A stretch of 10,517 nucleotides of DNA. It comes from UBA3076 sp964646435. Lineage in GTDB: Bacteria; Desulfobacterota; Dissulfuribacteria; Dissulfuribacterales; UBA3076. The stretch lies in contig CAZYEJ010000057.1 of the NCBI GenBank assembly GCA_964646435.1, positions 1 to 10,517 of the forward strand. The letters run 5' to 3'. Positions 5,979-10,517 of this stretch are shown here, piece after piece. The notes under the pieces are model-generated. The model saw only the letters and a program-made list of their open reading frames with translations. It had not been told where the DNA came from and made no database searches. The translations under genes and the position numbers were made by a program. Position 1 is the stretch's first letter, and every line of letters starts with the position of its first letter.

Positions 5979-7096
5979 AAACAACCCGCAGACATTTCAT
6001 AAAGACAACCTTTTGTGCAACCTGTGGTACTTTAATATTTCCTTGGGAGTCTGCATGGGCCAAAGACCATTTTTCTTCAACAGATCCCCATGTAAAAGAA
6101 GCATATTTCTATAAACAGCTCGCCAATGGCACTGTTCAGTGCAGCACATGCCCCCATGAATGTGTGATTTTGCCCGGCAACCGCGGAAGGTGTCGCACAA
6201 AAGTCAACATCGAGGGAAAACTCTTTTCCATCTCTTATGGTAACCCTTGCGTGGTACATGTTGATCCGGTTGAAAAAAAACCGCTTCTGCATTTCTATCC
6301 AGGGAGCAAGGCATTTTCTCTCGCAGTAGCCGGATGCAATTTTCGTTGCCTGAACTGCCAGAACTGGGAGATATCTCAAACCAGTCCGGACAAGACCCGC
6401 AATTACAACCTGCCCCCTGAGGAGGTCGTCCTGGGGGCCTCGCAATACAAATGCAAGAGTATTGCCTACACATATTCCGAGGCCACAACTTTTTATGAAT
6501 ATATGGTCGATATTTCGGCAAAGGCAAAAGAAGCCGGAATAAAGAATATCTGGGTGAGCGCTGCATATATTAACCAGGCAGCCCTGAACAGGCTGTGTGA
6601 TGTGATCGACGCAGCCAGTGTCAATCTGAAGAGTTTTTCAGACAAGATCTACCGGGATCTGAACGGGGGGCACCTTGAACCGGTCCTTGAGACCTTCAAG
6701 ACCCTGCACCGGCGAGGCATCTGGATGGAGATTATCAACCTGGTTATTCCAACCTACACCGACGACATGGAAATGATCAAAAAGATGTGCGGGTGGATTG
6801 TGGATAACCTCGGACCTGGATATCCCCTTCATTTCTCGCGGTTTTACCCACAGTATAAGCTTGTCCATCTGCCACCTACTCCTGTAGAGGTCTTGGAACA
6901 AGCCAAAGAAGTGGCTTTGAAGCAAGGGCTTCATTACGTTTACATCGGCAATGTGCCCGGTGGGTGTGATAAGACTGTTTGCCCTGGTTGCAAGCATACG
7001 GTGATTCAAAGAAGGGGCTATACGCTGCTGGAAAACCATGTGGAACAAGGAAAATGCAAGTTCTGTGGAACCTCAATCAGTGGCCGGTGGGATTGA
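5975..7096 (+). CDS. AmrS-like radical SAM protein with twin-arginine signal
   Basis: This 373-residue protein belongs to the radical SAM enzymes of AmmeMemoRadiSam type (AmrS). The [4Fe-4S] motif CNFRCLNC is at C121/C125/C128. It is preceded by a cysteine-rich segment CSTCPHEC with GNRGRCR and followed at the C-terminus by a CxxC...CxxC zinc-ribbon-like tail (CPGC, CKFC). Residues 4-10 read TRRHFIK, a good twin-arginine motif, followed by a hydrophobic stretch and an AWA cleavage site near residue 29, so export or membrane anchoring is predicted. I chose the ATG at 5975, which overlaps the upstream stop as ATGA; the in-frame ATG at 5963 would add four residues. The substrate is unknown; the family is linked to Memo-like and AMMECR1-like partners, which are not in this window. 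Confidence 0.87.
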   Translation: MKTTRRHFIKTTFCATCGTLIFPWESAWAKDHFSSTDPHVKEAYFYKQLANGTVQCSTCPHECVILPGNRGRCRTKVNIEGKLFSISYGNPCVVHVDPVEKKPLLHFYPGSKAFSLAVAGCNFRCLNCQNWEISQTSPDKTRNYNLPPEEVVLGASQYKCKSIAYTYSEATTFYEYMVDISAKAKEAGIKNIWVSAAYINQAALNRLCDVIDAASVNLKSFSDKIYRDLNGGHLEPVLETFKTLHRRGIWMEIINLVIPTYTDDMEMIKKMCGWIVDNLGPGYPLHFSRFYPQYKLVHLPPTPVEVLEQAKEVALKQGLHYVYIGNVPGGCDKTVCPGCKHTVIQRRGYTLLENHVEQGKCKFCGTSISGRWD

Positions 7097-7157
7097 TAAA
7101 ACCTAAGTTAACCCTACAATGGCATTTTACTAATTTTCTTCTTTAGCTAGCACGCGC

Positions 7158-7210
7158 AATCTGGTACACTTTCCCTCAAATTTTGAAGGAAGAGAGCATG
7201 TTACCAGATT
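7158..7210. repeat. Inverted repeat just upstream of a small-ORF ribosome site
   Basis: AATCTGGTA (7158-7166) and TACCAGATT (7202-7210) are perfect 9-bp inverted repeats 35 bases apart. The interior is itself a quasi-palindrome centred on AAATTTT (TTCCCTCAAA against TTGAAGGAA). The right arm abuts AAAGGAGG at 7211-7218. It could be an operator, an RNA hairpin controlling the small ORF, or the terminator region of the amrS-like transcript. Confidence 0.4.
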
Positions 7211-7227
7211 AAAGGAGGACTTTCGAC

Positions 7228-7326
7228 GTGGATAAAACGCTGGAAATGGTGCGATGGATTCAGTACAGGAATCACCTTGCTTATCAGTCACATCAAAAGA
7301 GGAAGGTCGAAGAGACGGCCTGCTGA
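7228..7326 (+). CDS. Possible 32-residue small protein
   Basis: GTG at 7228 follows a full AAAGGAGG site (7211-7218) with nine-base spacing. The frame runs to TGA at 7324-7326. The product begins MDKTLEMVRWIQYRN, is basic in the middle (HQKRKVEE) and ends TAC. I recognise no family. The strong ribosome site is the only support; it could also be the head of a gene truncated by the repeat element inserted just downstream at 7341. Confidence 0.3.
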   Translation: MDKTLEMVRWIQYRNHLAYQSHQKRKVEETAC

Positions 7327-7332
7327 GCAAAA

Positions 7333-7497
7333 TGTCGTTGGTAAGTTCTCAATAAATCTGGGCAAATCATATTTTACGACATTCCACTGGATTCCGGCTT
7401 TCTCCGGAATGACGATTCGGTCTAAGTGCCTGTCATTCCGGAGAAAGCCGGAATCCAGTAACTTTTACCCAGACTTATTGAGAACTTACTGCCGTTG
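7333..7497. mobile_element. MITE-like element (7341-7489) with 8-bp target duplication
   Basis: The ends are inverted repeats of 26 bp with 24 matches: GTAAGTTCTCAATAA (7341-7355) is perfectly mirrored at 7475-7489 and the match continues inward through TCTGGG. Inside is a second, perfect 28-bp inverted repeat (7386-7413 and 7432-7459) around an 18-base spacer, containing the ATTCCGG...CCGGAAT motif. Directly outside are TGTCGTTG (7333-7340) and TGCCGTTG (7490-7497), an 8-bp direct repeat with one mismatch, as expected for a target-site duplication. There is no transposase, so it is non-autonomous. It lies between convergent genes and its inner hairpin may terminate transcription in both directions. 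Confidence 0.8.
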
Positions 7498-7502
7498 TAG
7501 TG

Positions 7503-8363
7503 CTAATATATTTTATAACGGAGTGGGTCCAGCAGTAGCATGAGGGGTCGCAGGGGTTGATTGAAGTATGGTGTCGGGTCAAATACCGGGTCTTCCTGTG
7601 TTAATGAACCTGGTTGGATGTCTTTGAGGGTGATTCTCATTTCCAGATCCAGTTCCTTGAGTTTAATCCGGATTTTGCTCGGATAAGGGGCGCAATCTCC
7701 CAGCAATACGGGGTCATCGTACAAAACTTTGAGTTCGGGATTCTCTAAAGAGATCGGCGACAGTGTTTGTCTGTCGAATTTTGCCCATCCAGGCCTCCCT
7801 TGATGGGCAAAGCTAATACAAACTGGTTTTTCATAATCTTTAAAGTCTTTTTCCGTCTTACATGGAACAACTTCAACATTTTGCGTTTCAACCACCCTCC
7901 ATGGATTTAATAGCCAGGATGCCTCGTTAATAAGGGACGCCATCTCCTTGCCATTTCCAAGCTTGTCATTAATACCGGTAATATATACTGCGTTATGCGA
8001 TGGTATGAAGAGATAAAAATCTTTTTTCGTAACCAGACAATCAAAGACAGTTATGCCAAAGGGACCCTGGCCTGTTACCCTGGCAAGTTCCCCTTCATGC
8101 GTCCTTGTCCACATAAGTTGGCCTTTGATTACAGGCTGAGTTTGATCATGGATCGTGAGCTTTAATTTGACCCTGGCCTTAAGGCTGGAAAGCTGATTTG
8201 CCTGTAAGCTTATGGCATCCAATATATCTCCAACTGCGATTTTGGGACCGGGTTGTACACTCAGTGGCTTTTTTGGTTTTCCAGCGCAACCAGACAGGCA
8301 CACGCACACAAAAAGAGCTAAAGCAGTGGCAAATGAAAAACTATGTATTATTTTTTTAACCAT
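7503..8363 (-). CDS. Outer-membrane-type lipoprotein, LolA/LolB-like fold suspected
   Basis: This 286-residue protein starts with a lipoprotein signal: MVKK, a hydrophobic segment and the lipobox LSGC with the acylated Cys26. The mature part has a helix (ILDAISLQANQLSSLKARVKLKL) followed by alternating strands such as GQLMWTR, ELARVTGQGPFG and FYLFIPSHNAVYI. This layout is typical of LolA/LolB-like or DUF4292-type periplasmic beta-barrel-halves that bind lipid; the assignment is by pattern only. The ATG (8361-8363 on the minus strand) has a GGTAGGA site. There is no recognisable catalytic residue. The stop lies six bases from the repeat element's duplication. It is divergent from the aroB operon. 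Confidence 0.75.
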   Translation of the reverse strand: MVKKIIHSFSFATALALFVCVCLSGCAGKPKKPLSVQPGPKIAVGDILDAISLQANQLSSLKARVKLKLTIHDQTQPVIKGQLMWTRTHEGELARVTGQGPFGITVFDCLVTKKDFYLFIPSHNAVYITGINDKLGNGKEMASLINEASWLLNPWRVVETQNVEVVPCKTEKDFKDYEKPVCISFAHQGRPGWAKFDRQTLSPISLENPELKVLYDDPVLLGDCAPYPSKIRIKLKELDLEMRITLKDIQPGSLTQEDPVFDPTPYFNQPLRPLMLLLDPLRYKIY

Positions 8364-8398
8364 CAGATCCTACCCATTTTTATGGTCACTCTGGATTT

Positions 8399-8460
8399 TT
8401 GCATATTACACGACACCAAGTACAATCTGTGTTTTGCTATGAAAAGGCAGGTATCGTGTA
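8399..8460 (+). promoter_or_regulatory. Candidate promoter with overlapping inverted-repeat operator
   Basis: TTGCAT (8399-8404) and TACAAT (8421-8426) are 16 bases apart and fit a sigma-70 promoter reading toward the 8528 gene. An inverted repeat, TACACGACACC (8407-8417) and GGTATCGTGTA (8450-8460), matches at 10 of 11 positions; its left arm lies in the spacer and its right arm downstream of the expected start of transcription. This would suit a repressor or a transcript hairpin. It is in the divergent region shared with the lipoprotein gene. Confidence 0.35.
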
Positions 8461-8527
8461 GCATGGGATTTTTAAAATAACAACCGGTAGAACAAATCTC
8501 ATGTATTAGGGAGAGACAATAGAGGCT

Positions 8528-9253
8528 ATGGAACAAGATATCGGAAAGGCGTTAACATATCAGATAAAGAGGGAAATAGCAGAAAAGTACTTCGGCTATA
8601 GAAAAACCATAGAGGAAGACAGGCAGGCCCTTGAGGCCATAATCCCTGATCTTTGCTTCCTATACGAACAAAAGGTAGGTAAGGACATAGCCATGATATA
8701 TGTCCTTTTGCAGGATTTGAACCTGATTGACGAATTTCTGAGGCTTATGGGCTGGGAAGGCCGCCCCTTTTTCGATCAGTATACAGTGGAGTCGGGCACG
8801 ATCATGGAGCGGCTTCTTAAGAACATGGAACTCCGTGGCTGGTTGGCTCATGCTAAATTTGCCAATCTGCTTTTAGACAGTTATGAAAGGCTTTACCTGG
8901 ACACTCTTGAATACAGGGGAAAGCTGGATGAGGTACTGGATGAGGCCCGGGTTATAGACGAGGAAATTCGTCAGTTTAAAGAAAAATTCGTCCTTGAGGA
9001 AATCATGAATTTTTTAAATACCTTAGATAGAAGGGATGATCTTGCCGGTGTGTTAGGTGAGAATCTGCCGGCAGGTAGAGCAGAAGATCTATCATCCCGT
9101 CTTGAATTGGCCCCTGTTGGTGACCTTGAAAAGTTACTACCCAAGGTGCCGGATTTGCCGGCGCCGGATAAGGTAAAAAGCAGCCTAAAAAATCTTGCCA
9201 ATAGAGTGGCGAAATCCCATAAGGAGGAAGTCCTTAAAGCTGTCGGGGATTAG
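8528..9253 (+). CDS. Helical protein of unknown function upstream of aroB
   Basis: This 241-residue protein is soluble, with no signal peptide or membrane span. It is almost entirely predicted helix: charged amphipathic segments (YQIKREIAEKYFGYRKTIEED, ANLLLDSYERLYLDTLEYR, DEVLDEARVIDEEIRQFKEK), a proline-rich linker near residues 210-220 (LPKVPDLPAPDK) and a basic tail. I do not recognise a family or any catalytic motif. The nearest ribosome sites are AGGGAGAG 12 bases upstream and AGAGG only two bases upstream. It is 35 bases from aroB on the same strand, so it is probably cotranscribed. Confidence 0.8.
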   Translation: MEQDIGKALTYQIKREIAEKYFGYRKTIEEDRQALEAIIPDLCFLYEQKVGKDIAMIYVLLQDLNLIDEFLRLMGWEGRPFFDQYTVESGTIMERLLKNMELRGWLAHAKFANLLLDSYERLYLDTLEYRGKLDEVLDEARVIDEEIRQFKEKFVLEEIMNFLNTLDRRDDLAGVLGENLPAGRAEDLSSRLELAPVGDLEKLLPKVPDLPAPDKVKSSLKNLANRVAKSHKEEVLKAVGD

Positions 9254-9288
9254 GATTTGGCATATAAATTCGGAAAGGAGCAGTCTCT

Positions 9289-10434
9289 ATGGATACAGAT
9301 AACGATTTTGCCTCATGCTCTGAGCATTCTGAGAATATTCAACATGTCTGGCACACTGTAACAGTACCTTTGGGAGCCAATACCTATGATATTCTCATAG
9401 GTCCAGGGCTTTTGACAGAGCTGGGAGAGGATCTCAAGTCAAATTTGCCAGCTCAGCGATACCTGATTATCACGGATTCAAATGTAGAGGACTACCTTGG
9501 GGCGGATCTCATCAAGTTGCTGGAACAAGGTGGAGTCAATGTTGAGTTGTTGTCCTTTACAGCAGGCGAGGAATCAAAAAATATGGATACCGTAGTGGAT
9601 CTCGCCCGCAGAATGATAGACCTGGGTGCCGATAGGCAGACTGCCATACTGGCTCTGGGCGGCGGAGTGGTTGGTGATGTAGCAGGGTTTCTTGCCTCAA
9701 TCTATATGAGGGGTGTCCCGCTTGTGCAGATTCCTACTACACTCCTTGCCCAGGTAGATAGCTCAGTAGGAGGAAAGACAGGGGTTGACCTGCCTGAAGG
9801 GAAAAATCTCCTCGGGACCTTTTATCAGCCTGGAAGAGTCTATGCGGACATAGGGGTGTTGAGTACTTTGCCCAAGGCTGAGATCAGAAATGGTCTTGCC
9901 GAAGTAGTGAAGTATGGAATGATCCAAAACCCGGAACTGTTTGATTTCCTGGAGGAGAAGTGGTGGGATGTAATAAATCTTGAGCCACATGCCACAGCTC
10001 ACATAGTCTTTAGCTCTTGTTCCATAAAGGCTGATGTGGTGTCTGCTGATGAACGCGAAGGAGATCTGAGACGTATCCTTAATTTTGGTCACACTGTGGG
10101 CCATGCGGTGGAGGCCGCAGCACACTACCAGATCCCTCACGGAGAAGCGGTTTCCATGGGTATGGTGGTGGTTTCAAGGATCTCTGTAGCAAAGGGTTTG
10201 ATGCCCGAGGGGGATCTTGAGAGGCTGTGCAGGCTTCTGGACAGGTTAAATCTTCCCAAGGCGATTCCGGCGAACCTCTCTGCAGAAGAGCTGATGGATC
10301 TCCTCCGGCATGATAAAAAAGCAAAGTCAGGGAGACCTCACTTTGTCCTGAGTCGCGGGATAGGTCAAATTCTCATCACAGATGATGTCAGTAGAGAGGA
10401 ACTGGCAGTGGCTATTGAGGCCTCACGGGGCTAG
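9289..10434 (+). CDS. aroB: 3-dehydroquinate synthase
   Basis: This 381-residue cytoplasmic enzyme converts DAHP to 3-dehydroquinate, the second step of the shikimate pathway, using NAD and a divalent metal. The NAD-binding loop LGGGVVGD lies at 123-130, PTTLLAQVDSSVGGKTGVD includes K163, the metal ligands are E205 (AEVVKYG), H268 (FGHTVGHA) and H284 (PHGEAVSMGM). Full length is present, and the first 22 residues or so (MDTDNDFASCSEHSENIQH) form a non-conserved extension before the first beta strand VTVPLG. The ATG at 9289 has AAGGAG at 9275-9280 with eight-base spacing. The partner upstream is an unknown helical protein; no other shikimate gene is in the window. Confidence 0.96.
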   Translation: MDTDNDFASCSEHSENIQHVWHTVTVPLGANTYDILIGPGLLTELGEDLKSNLPAQRYLIITDSNVEDYLGADLIKLLEQGGVNVELLSFTAGEESKNMDTVVDLARRMIDLGADRQTAILALGGGVVGDVAGFLASIYMRGVPLVQIPTTLLAQVDSSVGGKTGVDLPEGKNLLGTFYQPGRVYADIGVLSTLPKAEIRNGLAEVVKYGMIQNPELFDFLEEKWWDVINLEPHATAHIVFSSCSIKADVVSADEREGDLRRILNFGHTVGHAVEAAAHYQIPHGEAVSMGMVVVSRISVAKGLMPEGDLERLCRLLDRLNLPKAIPANLSAEELMDLLRHDKKAKSGRPHFVLSRGIGQILITDDVSREELAVAIEASRG

Positions 10435-10453
10435 TGTCCTGTCAAGCAACAAC

Positions 10454-10506
10454 TGACGCATCTTGCTCGTCCTTTTACCTGCCTGACTGCGTCACTCCTT
10501 CAGTCA
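10454..10506. repeat. Palindromic repeat at the right edge of the window
   Basis: Two inverted repeats interlock: TGACGCA (10454-10460) with TGCGTCA (10488-10494), and TGACTG (10484-10489) with CAGTCA (10501-10506). It starts 17 bases after the aroB stop TAG and is cut by the window edge. It resembles the dispersed intergenic repeats elsewhere in the window in position and style but shares no clear sequence with them. Confidence 0.45.
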
Positions 10507-10517
10507 CATAGCACTGC

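Noticed and set aside
7341..7489. CRISPR array
   Set aside because: The repeats are inverted, only two copies of each occur, and there are no regular spacers.
7277..7543. Plus-strand ORF crossing the MITE
   Set aside because: Most of its length is the inverted-repeat element, so the open frame is a by-product of repeat sequence.
8212..8442. Plus-strand ORF over the lipoprotein start
   Set aside because: It lies antisense to the lipoprotein signal sequence, has no ribosome site and shows no protein-like pattern; the minus-strand frame has a clear lipobox.

Overview
The window looks like chromosomal DNA of an anaerobic Desulfobacterota (former Deltaproteobacteria) lineage, probably a sulfate reducer or close relative. 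The grounds are a UGA-recoded selenocysteine peroxiredoxin, a small protein resembling the DVU0772-type proteins of sulfate reducers, a Tat-signal radical SAM enzyme of the AmmeMemoRadiSam type beside a membrane-embedded spermidine-synthase-like protein, and several dispersed palindromic repeats. This assignment is inference from gene content; no rRNA or marker-gene comparison was possible.

Layout. Positions 1-410 hold the decayed second half of an MFS transporter, with an in-frame TAG and an apparent internal deletion. Positions 597-2586 form a compact + strand group: a possible 15-codon leader or frameshifted N-terminus, a small DVU0772-like protein, a two-domain ferritin-like protein, and a peroxiredoxin whose catalytic cysteine codon is TGA. 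The TGA is followed at the right distance by a SECIS-like hairpin. This group reads as an oxygen/peroxide and iron defence cassette. Positions 2595-2774 carry a remnant of a multihaem cytochrome c, followed by a small GC-rich hairpin and mazG (2862-3665).

A roughly 105-bp palindromic element (3678-3782) separates mazG from the next pair. That pair is a 708-residue membrane protein with an embedded spermidine-synthase domain, overlapping by an ATGA junction with an AmrS-like radical SAM protein that carries a twin-arginine signal. The interval 7097-7502 holds no confident gene. It contains an inverted repeat, a possible 32-residue ORF, and a 149-bp MITE-like element with 26-bp terminal inverted repeats (24/26 matching), an inner perfect 28-bp inverted repeat and a near-perfect 8-bp flanking duplication.

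A minus-strand lipoprotein with a LolA/LolB-like look (7503-8363) is divergent from an operon of a conserved-looking helical protein of unknown function and aroB (8528-10434). The divergent region contains a plausible promoter and a long inverted repeat. The window ends inside another palindromic repeat.

The most interesting points are the selenocysteine peroxiredoxin that lacks the usual C-terminal resolving cysteine and has a cysteine-bearing N-terminal extension, the exported-looking radical SAM enzyme coupled to a membrane aminopropyltransferase-like protein, and the well-delimited MITE.
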